Assembly (NCBI GenBank): GCA_017309115.1
Contig: JAFLEF010000009.1
Location: 1 to 64,000 of the forward strand
Origin: Verrucomicrobiota bacterium
GTDB lineage: Bacteria > Verrucomicrobiota > Verrucomicrobiia > Limisphaerales > UBA9464
Length of the DNA stretch: 64,000 nucleotides
Direction: 5' to 3'
Position 1 is the stretch's first letter, and every line of letters begins with the position of its first letter. A program made the translations under genes and the position numbers. This document shows positions 37,598 to 46,743 of this stretch, piece by piece. The notes below the pieces were generated by a model that ran no database searches, was not told the DNA's origin, and saw only the letters and a list, made by a program, of their open reading frames with translations.

Positions 37598-38068
37598 TCA
37601 GGGCGCAGCGAACGGGTTCCAGCGGCGTACGACTTTGGTGAGTTCGTTTCGGCGCAGCCAGAGGATGACCAGACTGGATCCCCACACGGTGACTGCCAGC
37701 GCGAACAGGAGTCCCCCGTCGTTGTGCACAACTAGGCCCAGCCGGGTCAGATGGCTGAAAATGGCTCCCGTCATCAAACCGAGGGCTAGAACGGCTCCGT
37801 AGACCGCGAATCGCCGGTGAAGCAGCAGCACCACGGCGATGGCTTCCAAGCCGCCCGTGGCGAAGCGTCCCCACGGTTCCACTCCCAGCGTGGAGAAGAT
37901 GAACTTGGACTCGGGCGCCCCGGTGAATTTGAAGAACAGCGTTTGTCCCAGGATGACTGCGGCCAGGAGTTGGAAGGTCCAAGTCACGGCCCGGTGGCGG
38001 GGGCAGGACGCGGGACAGAGCGCAGCAGAGTTGGAGTTGGGGTGGGGCGACGCGAGAGGGCAATCCAT
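37598..38068 (-). CDS. DoxX-like small membrane protein
   Basis: A 156-residue protein with four likely membrane helices (FQLLAAVILGQTLFFKFTG, FATGGLEAIAVVLLL, VYGAVLALGLMTGAIFSHL, LLFALAVTVWGSSLVILWL). The first helix with FKFTGxPES and the second with GGLE resemble the DoxX/DUF4870-type membrane family; proteins of this kind are linked loosely to electron transport or redox stress. No partner is adjacent. Start ATG at 38068; an earlier in-frame start in the same direction is less likely. Confidence 0.75.
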   Translation of the reverse strand: MDCPLASPHPNSNSAALCPASCPRHRAVTWTFQLLAAVILGQTLFFKFTGAPESKFIFSTLGVEPWGRFATGGLEAIAVVLLLHRRFAVYGAVLALGLMTGAIFSHLTRLGLVVHNDGGLLFALAVTVWGSSLVILWLRRNELTKVVRRWNPFAAP

Positions 38069-38172
38069 CGTGAGAATTGGGTCGGTGGAGGGAGGTTAGC
38101 CTTACGTTCAGAAGTCGGTCGCCCTTTTCATTTTGCATTTCCCCACCACTCTCGGGATTTGTCGCACATCAA

Positions 38173-40596
38173 ATGAGCTTCGGACGTGGCAGGGCATCGC
38201 GGGATCAATCGGGGGCAGGGCGCGTTTGGAGTCACCAGGGTTGGCTGCTGGCGTGGATCTGCGGATTGCTCTTGGTCTGGGGGGCGTCGGGAGTCTCGAT
38301 TCGGGCGGCGGATGCACCGGTACAATTCCTGACGGTGCCGTCGGTGGTTGCCGTGTGGCCCGGTTCTGGAGGGATGTTCCTGAATCTGGAGATCCAGGGC
38401 AGCGATTCTTCCGCGTACGATTGGCAGCTTTCTCGGGAGGGAACTCAATGGGAGTCGGTCCTGCCGGGTTCCTTCAGCCGGTTTGAGAATCTCGCCGGCA
38501 ACACGGTCATCAGCCTGCACACAGATCCGTTCCCTCAGTCGTGGTATGGCAGTTGGTTGAGACTCGTTGCCATCAATGGTGTGGGCGTCTTTCCCAGTTC
38601 TCCAATGCGAATTGCGTCGTTGGGTTCCCTGCCGTTGGAGGCCTGGAAGGAGCAGACCGTCGTGGTGCCTCCGGGAAGACCTACCTCGTGGCAGACGGCG
38701 GCTCCGGCCCCTGGGCAAACCTCGGCACTCGAGACCCACGTCTCGCCGGATCCCGGAATGAACCAGTTTGTCTTTCAGTGGCGGCTGGATCCGGGCGAAG
38801 GCGATCTGACTCTGGAACTGTGGTTGGACCAGACGCTCGTTCGCTCGTATCGGGGCACGGGTGAATGGCGGGAGGAACGGGTGCTGGTGACACCCGGATT
38901 CAGTCAACGGCTCCACTGGCGGGTACGGTCCATGTTATCGGTTTCGTCCGGGCGTCGCGCCCAGGTGGACCCGCAGGGCTGGCAGATGCCGCGCTTTCGC
39001 GTGGTGCGCGAGGCGGTGGGAGGCGGGATCCAGCTGACCCCGGATCAGGCGGATTTCGCCCCGGGGACCGTGGTCGAAGCCCGGGCGACCCCGGCGGCAG
39101 GATACGAGTTTGTGGATTGGCAGGCGCCGGGAGTTTTCGGATCCGCCAGTCCGTTATCGCTGACTCTGACGGACGAACTGGCGCTGACGGCCCGCTTTGC
39201 CCCGGTGTTTGCCGATTCCGAGCTGAGCCCAGAGGGACTCAAGTTCACCCGGGGAGGTTCGGTGAACTGGCATCTGCAATCGGAGGTGATCCGTCCTGGC
39301 CGTTTCGTGGCGTTGCGCAGTCGGGGTGGAGGCTGGATTGAGACCCGGGTGACGGGCCCGGGCACGGTGCTGTGGTGGCAGCGGTTGCGGGGCGATGGAA
39401 CCTTGGCCTTGGAATTGAACGGGATTCCGGCCAGCGGTGCGGGACCCTTGGACGAATGGCTACCGGGAGTGCTGGTGGTGCCGGCGGGCGAACAGGTGGT
39501 GCGTTGGAGTTACCAGAATGTTCGGGACGGGGAAGCATTCCTGGACGACGTCGTCTTCCGACCCGGGCTGACTGAGCCGCGGTTGCTGCGCGTCACGGCG
39601 GATGAAGGGCGGGTCGAGATGGATCCTGACCGACGGGCCTATGAGCGAGGGGAACGCGTCACCCTCACTGCGCAGCCGGAAACGGGGCGGGAGTTCACGG
39701 GTTGGGGTGGAGCGGCCGGCGGGTTCGAAAACCCCTTGGCGGTGGATCTGTTTGAGGATCGTTCCGTGGTGGCGTACTTCGCCCGGGCTTTTGAGCCGGA
39801 GTTGTTGGGTTCAGCGGGACTGGAATTTCGTCGGGGCGGTAGCGGGCGGTGGGCGTTGCAGGATCAAGTGCGGCCAGCCGGTGGTACCTGGGCAGCTCGC
39901 AGTCCGCGGCTGCCGGACAATGGAATCGGTTGGATCGAAACCACGATTCTGACCCCGGGCACCCTCACCTATTGGCGGAAGGTGTCTTCGGAAGCTGGTC
40001 GGGACGTCCTACGGGTGACCCGAAATGGCTCGGTGTTGGAGGAAGTTTCCGGAGAGTCGGAGTGGACACCGGTTACGCTGGAGATTCCGGCGGAAGGTCA
40101 GGTGATTCGCTGGGAGTACCGCAAGGACAGCGGGTTGGTGGAGGGCATGGACGCGGCGTTCCTGGCTGGAGTGGTCTTTACGCCGCGGGGATTTGCGGAG
40201 TGGCCGGTCCTGGCCAGTCTGCCGACAGACCGTCGCGGACCCGAGGATCGGAACGGTCCGTTGAATCTTCCCAATCTACTGGCGTATGCCCTGGGGGTGG
40301 ATCCGCAGGTGGCCGGTCCGGCTGATGTCCTGCACGTGCGGTCGGGGGACCCGGCCACCGGTCGGTTGGAAATCGCGTTCCGCAGGTCCAAGTCGGCGCC
40401 GGGGGTCCGATTGACGGTGCAGGGAACGTCGGACTGGGAATCCGGCGCCTGGTCAGACCTGCCGGTGTTGCGCGAGAGCCGGACCGATCTGGGCGGCACT
40501 GAGGGCGTGGAGCTGACGGTGGAAGGAAGTTCGGGAGGGTCGTACTGGCTGCGGTTGCTGGCGGTGCCGGTAGCAAACGTCCCGCGTAGCCAGTGA
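38173..40596 (+). CDS. Exported protein with duplicated InlB-like/jelly-roll modules
   Basis: An 807-residue protein with an N-terminal signal (WLLAWICGLLLVWGASGVSIRAA). Residues about 280-470 and 470-675 are two copies of a combined unit: first a divergent InlB-type B repeat (FAPGTVVEARATPAAGYEFVDW; YERGERVTLTAQPETGREFTGW), then a beta-rich module (LKFTRGGSVNWHLQSE; LEFRRGGSGRWALQDQ) ending DDVVFRPG or AGVVFTPRG. The C terminus after about residue 690 is the tail module shared with other exported proteins here (SYWLRLL at the FYRL position). It probably acts at the cell surface. The start is ATG 38173. A tRNA terminator on the other strand follows. Confidence 0.82.
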   Translation: MSFGRGRASRDQSGAGRVWSHQGWLLAWICGLLLVWGASGVSIRAADAPVQFLTVPSVVAVWPGSGGMFLNLEIQGSDSSAYDWQLSREGTQWESVLPGSFSRFENLAGNTVISLHTDPFPQSWYGSWLRLVAINGVGVFPSSPMRIASLGSLPLEAWKEQTVVVPPGRPTSWQTAAPAPGQTSALETHVSPDPGMNQFVFQWRLDPGEGDLTLELWLDQTLVRSYRGTGEWREERVLVTPGFSQRLHWRVRSMLSVSSGRRAQVDPQGWQMPRFRVVREAVGGGIQLTPDQADFAPGTVVEARATPAAGYEFVDWQAPGVFGSASPLSLTLTDELALTARFAPVFADSELSPEGLKFTRGGSVNWHLQSEVIRPGRFVALRSRGGGWIETRVTGPGTVLWWQRLRGDGTLALELNGIPASGAGPLDEWLPGVLVVPAGEQVVRWSYQNVRDGEAFLDDVVFRPGLTEPRLLRVTADEGRVEMDPDRRAYERGERVTLTAQPETGREFTGWGGAAGGFENPLAVDLFEDRSVVAYFARAFEPELLGSAGLEFRRGGSGRWALQDQVRPAGGTWAARSPRLPDNGIGWIETTILTPGTLTYWRKVSSEAGRDVLRVTRNGSVLEEVSGESEWTPVTLEIPAEGQVIRWEYRKDSGLVEGMDAAFLAGVVFTPRGFAEWPVLASLPTDRRGPEDRNGPLNLPNLLAYALGVDPQVAGPADVLHVRSGDPATGRLEIAFRRSKSAPGVRLTVQGTSDWESGAWSDLPVLRESRTDLGGTEGVELTVEGSSGGSYWLRLLAVPVANVPRSQ

Positions 40597-40614
40597 AGGA
40601 AGCGGAGCGGGAAG

Positions 40615-40641
40615 AAAAAATCCCAACTCCAATGGTTGGGA
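40615..40641 (-). terminator. Intrinsic terminator downstream of tRNA-Phe
   Basis: On the minus strand the stem TCCCAAC / GTTGGGA (7 base pairs, 7-base loop) is followed by TTTTTT. It lies six bases beyond the tRNA CCA end. Confidence 0.88.
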
Positions 40642-40646
40642 AGGAA

Positions 40647-40722
<76 letters not shown>

Positions 40723-40956
40723 CCAAAACGCGGGGCGGAATAGAGCCAAGCACCGGGCGTAGTGGCAAGGGGTTTTTCCAAAAGCGAGGGATGAAGTTTT
40801 GGGAGGCGGTGCGGGGTTGGGCCCTTGAAGGAGACGGGAGCTTTTGTTTCTCGGGCCATCTAGCCGGGAAAACGAGGCTCCAGTGGCCCCAGTTTCGGGG
40901 ATCCTAGCCACTTGCCGCTGGCCCGTCCGGGTCACGGTGCCTAGCCTCGCGGCCCG

Positions 40957-42114
40957 ATGAATCTGACCACCTTTTCGTTCCCCACACGGACCCGCTACGG
41001 CGCCGGGGCGGTCCGGGAATTGCCGGAAGCCATGGCCCAGTTAGGGATCAAGCGTCCCTTGGTGGTCACGGATGCTGGTCTGGCCAAGACCGAGGCGTTC
41101 CAGAAGCTGACCCAAGTTCTGGGGGCGGCGGGCCGGGATCGGGACTGGTTTGTCTTTGCCGAGGTACATCCCAATCCGATCGAGGAGGATGTCGTGCGTC
41201 CCGCGGCGCTCTTCCGGGAAAAGGGCTGTGACGGCGTGATCGCCATCGGCGGGGGCAGTCCGCTGGATGCCGGCAAGGCCGCGCGGTTGCTGGCCAAGCA
41301 TCCGGGATTTCCCTTGGTGAAGTTTTACGAACAGGCTGCGGATTGGACCGGTCTGGCGCCGTTCATCGCCATTCCCACCACCGCGGGAACCGGCAGTGAA
41401 GTGGGACGGAGTTCGGTCATCACGCTCGATGCCACCCAGCGAAAGGCCGTGCTGTTTCATCCGGAGTTGTTGGCCAAGCTCGTGATTCTGGATCCGGAGC
41501 TAACCACCGGATTGCCGCCCAAGTTGACTGCCGCGACCGGAGCCGACGCGCTGACCCACTGCATCGAGAGTTACACGTGTCCGGTGTTCCATCCGATGTG
41601 CGACGGCATCGCGCTGGAAGGAGTTCGCTTGTGTGTGGAGGCGTTGCCGGTGGCGTATCGGGACGGTCAGAATCTGGACGCCCGTGGCAAAATGCTGGTC
41701 GCGGCGGCGATGGGCGCAGTGGCGTTCCAAAAGGATTTGGGAGCGGTCCATTCATTGGCGCATCCGCTGTCGACGCTTTGCGGCATGCACCATGGTCTGG
41801 CCAACGCGCTGTGTCTGGTGGCGGTAATGAACTTCAATGCCCGCCGGAAGCCGGGCCTGTATCGCCGCGTCGGAATTGCCTGCGGCCTGAATGTGGTGGG
41901 CGGGAGCGACGGTGAAGCGGACTGCCACACCATCGAATTCGTCGCCCAGTTCCTGGCTGGTCTGGGACTGAACACCAAACTGCGCGAGCATGGCGTGAAG
42001 GCGGAGCAGTTGGATGCCTTGGCTGCGCAGGCTTGGGAGGATCCGTGTCATCGCACCAATGCCGTGCCAGTGACCCAGGCCGATCTGCGCGCGCTGTATC
42101 AGGAATGCTGGTGA
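40957..42114 (+). CDS. Iron-containing alcohol dehydrogenase
   Basis: A 385-residue group III alcohol dehydrogenase. The N-terminal NAD(P) domain has VIAIGGGSPLDAGKAARLLA. PTTAGTGSEVGRSSVIT is typical of the linker, and GADALTHCIESY with GAVHSLAHPLSTLCGMHHGLANA carries the metal-ligand aspartate and histidines. Such enzymes oxidise alcohols or reduce aldehydes in the cytoplasm; substrate specificity cannot be read. The permease downstream is in the same direction with a 60-base gap, so co-transcription is possible. Confidence 0.94.
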   Translation: MNLTTFSFPTRTRYGAGAVRELPEAMAQLGIKRPLVVTDAGLAKTEAFQKLTQVLGAAGRDRDWFVFAEVHPNPIEEDVVRPAALFREKGCDGVIAIGGGSPLDAGKAARLLAKHPGFPLVKFYEQAADWTGLAPFIAIPTTAGTGSEVGRSSVITLDATQRKAVLFHPELLAKLVILDPELTTGLPPKLTAATGADALTHCIESYTCPVFHPMCDGIALEGVRLCVEALPVAYRDGQNLDARGKMLVAAAMGAVAFQKDLGAVHSLAHPLSTLCGMHHGLANALCLVAVMNFNARRKPGLYRRVGIACGLNVVGGSDGEADCHTIEFVAQFLAGLGLNTKLREHGVKAEQLDALAAQAWEDPCHRTNAVPVTQADLRALYQECW

Positions 42115-42174
42115 ACCGCTGGACCGGGTCGGGGGTTGGAACTCTCGGAACGTCCTGGCTTGTCCTCCTTCCCG

Positions 42175-43638
42175 ATGGCTCACGATCCCACTCCGATGGA
42201 GAGCGATGAAGCGCTCCTGAAGCAGCTGGGCTACGAGCAGGAGTTGTCCCGGCGGATGAGCGGGTTTTCGAACTTCGCCATTTCGCTGTCGATCATTTGC
42301 ATCCTGGCCGGCGGGATCACTTCGTTCCACGTCGGTCTGGCCAGCGCGGGCGGGGCCAGCATTGGCCTGGGCTGGCCGCTCGTGTGTTTGTTCTCGCTGG
42401 CGGTGGCCCTGACGATGGGTCAGATCGCCTCCGCCTTTCCGACCGCGGGCGGACTGTACCACTGGGGTAGTTTGCTCGGGGGACGCGCCTGTGGTTGGGC
42501 CACAGCGTGGTTCAATCTGGCCGGGTTGGTGACCGTCCTCGCGGCGATCAACGCCGGTACCTTCGACTTTGCTGTGGCCACTTTTGGCTGGCCGACGGGG
42601 GCGAATCCCGCGTTGGTCAAGACCCTCGCGGTGGTGGTCATGACGCTGTCCCAGGCCCTGTTGAATCACTATGGAATCCGGCTGACCACTCGGCTCACTG
42701 ACTTCAGCGGCTGGTTGATCCTGGTGGTCGCGATCGTGCTGACGGTCGCCCTGCTGCTGACGATCCGTCAGTTTGAATGGTCTCGGTTGTGGACCTTCAC
42801 CAACTTCAGTGGACTTCCGGAAGCGGGTCCAATCTTCCCACGTCAGGAGAGTCTGCCCTGGCTGTTCTGTCTGGGGTTCCTGTTTCCGGCGTACACCATT
42901 ACGGGATTCGACGCGTCGGCCCACACCTCTGAAGAGACGATGGAAGCCGCCCGGAATGTGCCCCGGGGAATTGTGCGGTCGGTGATCGTTTCGGCGGTGT
43001 TCGGCTGGTTCATGATTGTGGCGTTGCTGCTGGCCATTCCGGATCTGCGCACGGGAGCGGAGCAGGGGTCGGCGGTCGTTCCTTGGACGATGAAGCAGGC
43101 ATTGCCGGCGGGATTGGCCTGGGTGTTGTTGGCGGCGATTGTGGCGGCGCAATACCTGTGCGGCTTGGCGGCGTTGACCTCGGCGTCCCGAATGACGTTT
43201 GCCTTTGCCCGGGACGGCGGGTTGCCGGTCTCGGGTTGGCTGCGGCAGGTGGATCGGCGGACTCAATCACCGTCGGTGGCGGTGTGGACCTCGGCGGTGA
43301 TTTCGGCTCTGCTGATTGTGTTGCTCCGCTACGAAACCATCGCGGCGATCGGAACGGTGTTTTTGTATTTGTCCTACGTCTTGCCGGTGGCGGCGGGTTT
43401 TTTGGCCTACGGTGGGCGTTGGCGGAAGTTTGGCCCCTGGCAACTGGGCGCAGCGTACCGTCCGCTGGCCTTGGTGGCCGTGCTGGGTTGCCTGTTCCTC
43501 TTGGTCATCGGGGTGCAGCCGCCCAATCACCAAGCCGTTCCGATTTTGGGCGGGACCGCGTTGTTGATGATCGCCGTGTGGTTCGGACTGGAGCGGCGGC
43601 GCTTCCGCGGACCGCCGGTTAGGTTGGGGGATAGTTGA
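42175..43638 (+). CDS. APC-type amino acid permease (GABA-permease-like)
   Basis: A 487-residue inner membrane transporter with about 12 helices. The N terminus LKQLGYEQELSRRMSGFSNFAISLSIICILAGG is the family signature (YxxELxRxxxxFxxFAxSFS). GQIASAFPTAGGLYHWGSLLGG (helix 3) and ITGFDASAHTSEETMEAARNVPRGI are further APC motifs. The subgroup resembles GABA or choline permeases. Start at ATG 42175; ATG 42196 is also possible. The stop codon TGA falls inside the first unit of a GTTGAGA array. Confidence 0.9.
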   Translation: MAHDPTPMESDEALLKQLGYEQELSRRMSGFSNFAISLSIICILAGGITSFHVGLASAGGASIGLGWPLVCLFSLAVALTMGQIASAFPTAGGLYHWGSLLGGRACGWATAWFNLAGLVTVLAAINAGTFDFAVATFGWPTGANPALVKTLAVVVMTLSQALLNHYGIRLTTRLTDFSGWLILVVAIVLTVALLLTIRQFEWSRLWTFTNFSGLPEAGPIFPRQESLPWLFCLGFLFPAYTITGFDASAHTSEETMEAARNVPRGIVRSVIVSAVFGWFMIVALLLAIPDLRTGAEQGSAVVPWTMKQALPAGLAWVLLAAIVAAQYLCGLAALTSASRMTFAFARDGGLPVSGWLRQVDRRTQSPSVAVWTSAVISALLIVLLRYETIAAIGTVFLYLSYVLPVAAGFLAYGGRWRKFGPWQLGAAYRPLALVAVLGCLFLLVIGVQPPNHQAVPILGGTALLMIAVWFGLERRRFRGPPVRLGDS

Positions 43639-43661
43639 GAGTTGAAAGTTGAGAGTTGAGA
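43634..43661 (+). repeat. GTTGAGA heptamer array overlapping the permease stop
   Basis: Four units: GTTGAGA, GTTGAAA, GTTGAGA, GTTGAGA. The TGA at 43636-43638 of the first unit is the permease stop codon. Single further units occur near 43709 and 43758. Confidence 0.9.
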
Positions 43662-43786
43662 GAAAAAACTTGGAATTCAGCACGTTAGAAGTGTCACCGG
43701 TTTGTGGGTGGTTGAGAGCAGTGGACAGGTACGCATTGGATCCACAAACCTGCTGGGTGAGAGCTGAGCCGGATCGAAGCAGTTGG

Positions 43787-43943
43787 AACCGCAGATTGGA
43801 CACAGATTAACGCAGATTTCTTTTCGGTTGTTGTGGCGAATTCGGTGTTGAGGGGAGCGATGACAGAGCAGTTAGGGGGGCAAAAAGGGGCGTTCTTTCT
43901 CGCCCCAAAAAATCTGCGTTCAATCTGTGATTAATCTGCGGTT
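43787..43943. repeat. Long imperfect inverted repeat (GCAGATT type)
   Basis: The left arm 43787-43819 (AACCGCAGATTGGACACAGA...) and the right arm 43909-43943 (...TGTGATTAATCTGCGGTT) pair over about 33 bases with few mismatches around a 90-base centre. Each arm has three short direct units ending CAGATT. The centre holds a small hairpin, GGGGCG...CGCCCC. No gene seen in the gap 43639-43995. Confidence 0.8.
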
Positions 43944-43995
43944 CACCTCCCTGTTATTCGCGGGGTTGAGGAGGCGAGGCGTACCCGAGGCGGAA

Positions 43996-44565
43996 TCAGG
44001 TGGTGGCGAAGACTTGGGCTCGTTCGGTTGGAGTGAGGGGGCGCCAGGTTCCGGGAGCGAGGTTGCCGAGGGAGAAGTCGCCGATCTGAACGCGCAGCAG
44101 GCGGAGCGTGGGATGTCCGATCGCGGCGGTCATCCGGCGAACCTGACGGTTCTTCCCTTCCACCAGTTCGAGTGCGATCCAGCAGTCGGGAACATTCTTC
44201 CGGACCCGAATTGGCGGCGTTCGGTCGGCGATCACGGGCTGGGGATCCAGGCGGGTGATGCGGCAGGGTCGGGTGCGATGGTTCTGGATCACAACACCTG
44301 CCGCCAGCCGCGCAAGCGAGTCGTCCGAGGGGAGACGTTCCACCTGGGCCCAATAGGTCCGGCGATGGCCGTGATCTGGGTCGAGCAGGCGAGAGTTCAG
44401 ACCAGGCTCGTCACTGAGTAGAAGGAGACCCTCGGAATCGGCGTCCAAACGTCCGAGCGCATAGACCCGGGGTGGGAATCCGAACTCGGCCAGAGTGCGG
44501 TTGGGGGAGCCATCCGTCGTGAACTGCGACAGCACTCCGTAAGGTTTGTGAAAGGCCAGCAACAC
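43996..44565 (-). CDS. rluE: rRNA pseudouridine synthase, RluE type
   Basis: A 189-residue RsuA/RluB/E-family enzyme that isomerises uridine to pseudouridine in rRNA; RluE acts on 23S rRNA. Motif II with the catalytic aspartate is GRLDADSEGLLLLS. The family start FHKPYGVLSQFT lacks the S4 domain of RluB or RsuA, which together with the length favours RluE. VEGKNRQVRRMTAAIGHPTLRL is motif III. It starts nine bases downstream of the cyclase gene stop in the same direction, so the two may be co-transcribed, though no functional link is evident. Confidence 0.9.
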   Translation of the reverse strand: MLLAFHKPYGVLSQFTTDGSPNRTLAEFGFPPRVYALGRLDADSEGLLLLSDEPGLNSRLLDPDHGHRRTYWAQVERLPSDDSLARLAAGVVIQNHRTRPCRITRLDPQPVIADRTPPIRVRKNVPDCWIALELVEGKNRQVRRMTAAIGHPTLRLLRVQIGDFSLGNLAPGTWRPLTPTERAQVFATT

Positions 44566-44574
44566 CGGGTCAGG

Positions 44575-46743
44575 CTATTTCGTGGTCATGCGGCGGATGA
44601 CTTCTGATTCGCCCGAGGCGGCCGAGTTCTCCTGAATGAACTCGCACTGGGCGGCGGCCACGCCGTCGTGGGGAAACTCGTTCAGGATGGTCTGATACAG
44701 GGCGAGGCTTTCCGTCCAGCGTCCTTGCTCACAGGCGAGAAACGCGGTGGTGGTCAGATCGGCGAGCCGTTGGGCGGTTTCATTGGGTTCGGATTCCAGT
44801 CCGAGAAGTTCGTACACCACGAAGCCGCGTTGACTCCCCTTTACCGCCACCCGGGCCACCGGACGAGTGAGCAGGGTGTCACCGGCGGCCATGCGGGTGT
44901 CTTCGGACAGCAGAATCCGGGTGCCGAAAGCGCGGTTCAACGATTCCAAGCGGGAGGCTATGTTCACCGGTTCCCCCACTGCGGTGTAGTTCATGCGTGT
45001 GTCGGAACCGATGTTGCCGACAATGACCGAGCCGGTGTTGAGTCCGATGCGGGTGGGAAAGGGCACTTCGCCTTGGCTGGTCCAACGGGCGTTCAGGTCG
45101 TCGAGCTTCTGCTGCAGACGCCACGCGGCCACGCACGCGGCAAGGGCGTGTTGAGCATTGGGTTGGGGCGCGCCCCAGAACGCCATGACGCCGTCACCAA
45201 TGAACTTGTCGACGGTGCCCTGGTTTTCCTGAATCACCGTGCTGACCTCGGCGAGGTAGCGGCCCAGGTGTTCCACCAGTTTTTGGGCGGACATCGTTTC
45301 TGCGAGCCGGGTGAAGTTGACGACATCGGAAAACAGTATGGTCAGGCGCGCGCTTTGTCCGCCCAAGGCGGCTTCGGTACCGCTGGTGACGAGACTATTC
45401 ACCAAGTCGGCCGGAACATATTTTCGAAAGGAGCGCAGGCTGGTTCGGGCGTCGTCGAGGGATTGCTCCAGTTGGCGTACTTCGCGAATGGAACTGAGCA
45501 CCCGAGGTTGGGTGTCGAATTGGAGCTGACTGAGCGCTCGAGCGTCTTGACTGAGCTGCTGCAAGGGTTCGGCGATGCGACGGGCGACGGCAAAGGTGAC
45601 AATGAGGGCAATCAGCAGGAAGGCGACTGCGACGGCGGCGGCCCAGTGCAGGTTCCGTTCCACGTCGCTCGCCACTTCCGAAAGCGGCATCATCATCAGG
45701 AGAATCCATCCATTGGGATCGTCTGGACGCTCCAGTCGGCGGAAAGAGCCGAGGTAACGGGTGTCGTCGCTGTTGAACTCCCGGCCGTAATCGCCGAGGC
45801 TGAGTTGTCCCGCCGCGTAGCGGGGATCGGCGATCAAGGATTTGAAGTAGGAGGTTAGGACGGGCTCGAGCGGAGCGTTGGTGGAGGCGGTCTGACCCAC
45901 CCAGCTGGCATCGGGATGCCCGAGCACGCGAATCACCCCGTTGGTGGCGGTCCGCTCGACGATAGCTACGTAACCCGGGACCTGGTGGTCCAGTTTGAGC
46001 AGATAGCTGTTCAATTCCCGGAGAGAGAGACTCGAGCCCATTAAGGCCTTGATTTCACCTGAAGGGTTGCGAACGGGGACGACATAACGGATGGCCCAGC
46101 CAGTGGCTCCTGCGGGGTCCTGCCAGCGGTAGGCCGCGGACCAAGCGGGCCGATTGCGGGCCTTGGCTTCGCGGAATCCATAGCCTTCCAAGATGCTCTG
46201 GGGTTCTGTGGTGGACGTGTACCGGGCCAGTCGGTTCGTTCCATCCCACAGCCAGGATTCGACCGCCAGAGTGACAGCATCGCGTTGGGTACCGTGTCGG
46301 ATCCAAATCTGATTGTTGGTCTGGCGCTCGGCTTGGACAAACTCGCCGGAGGGAACCAGAACGTACGTCAGACGGGCCAAAGAAGGCTGAATCGAGAGGG
46401 ATTCGGCGAGAGATACGCCGGCTTCGGCCAGATTGGTCGACGCCACCCAGGACCCGAGCATAGGCCCGGCTTGCCGGCTTTGTTCCACCGCTCGCTGGAG
46501 CAGGATTTGGATGTTGGCGTCAACCTGGCCCAGGGTCTGTTCGGCAATGGTATGCGTCAGATCCCGGATATTGCGGGAACCGAAGAACGTACTGAGACCA
46601 ATCAGGACGAATACCGTTCCGCCCAGCAGCAGCATGAGCATACCCGTGAGCAGAGCCCGGAAACTGATCGGGTATTTGCGCGCGGATTTGGGCACCGCGG
46701 TTAGCGTAAAGTGAGCTGGGTTGAGGCTCCATTCAGAAACCAC
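44575..46743 (-). CDS. Membrane class III adenylate/guanylate cyclase with sensor domain
   Basis: A 722-residue protein. A first membrane helix (LLTGMLMLLLGGTVFVLIGL) is followed by a long extracytoplasmic region (about 60-360) that looks like a Cache-type sensor (IRYVVPVRNPSGEIKALMG). A second helix (VAVAFLLIALIVTFAVA) and a HAMP-like linker follow, then the class III cyclase domain (about 455-690): ILFSDVVNFTRL and KFIGDGVMAFWGAP carry the two metal aspartates, MNYTAVGEPVNIASRLE the transition-state Asn and Arg. It should make cyclic nucleotide in response to an external signal. GTG at 46743 is the upstream start; a later GTG (46695) is possible. The upstream gap is highly structured. Confidence 0.9.
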   Translation of the reverse strand: MVSEWSLNPAHFTLTAVPKSARKYPISFRALLTGMLMLLLGGTVFVLIGLSTFFGSRNIRDLTHTIAEQTLGQVDANIQILLQRAVEQSRQAGPMLGSWVASTNLAEAGVSLAESLSIQPSLARLTYVLVPSGEFVQAERQTNNQIWIRHGTQRDAVTLAVESWLWDGTNRLARYTSTTEPQSILEGYGFREAKARNRPAWSAAYRWQDPAGATGWAIRYVVPVRNPSGEIKALMGSSLSLRELNSYLLKLDHQVPGYVAIVERTATNGVIRVLGHPDASWVGQTASTNAPLEPVLTSYFKSLIADPRYAAGQLSLGDYGREFNSDDTRYLGSFRRLERPDDPNGWILLMMMPLSEVASDVERNLHWAAAVAVAFLLIALIVTFAVARRIAEPLQQLSQDARALSQLQFDTQPRVLSSIREVRQLEQSLDDARTSLRSFRKYVPADLVNSLVTSGTEAALGGQSARLTILFSDVVNFTRLAETMSAQKLVEHLGRYLAEVSTVIQENQGTVDKFIGDGVMAFWGAPQPNAQHALAACVAAWRLQQKLDDLNARWTSQGEVPFPTRIGLNTGSVIVGNIGSDTRMNYTAVGEPVNIASRLESLNRAFGTRILLSEDTRMAAGDTLLTRPVARVAVKGSQRGFVVYELLGLESEPNETAQRLADLTTTAFLACEQGRWTESLALYQTILNEFPHDGVAAAQCEFIQENSAASGESEVIRRMTTK

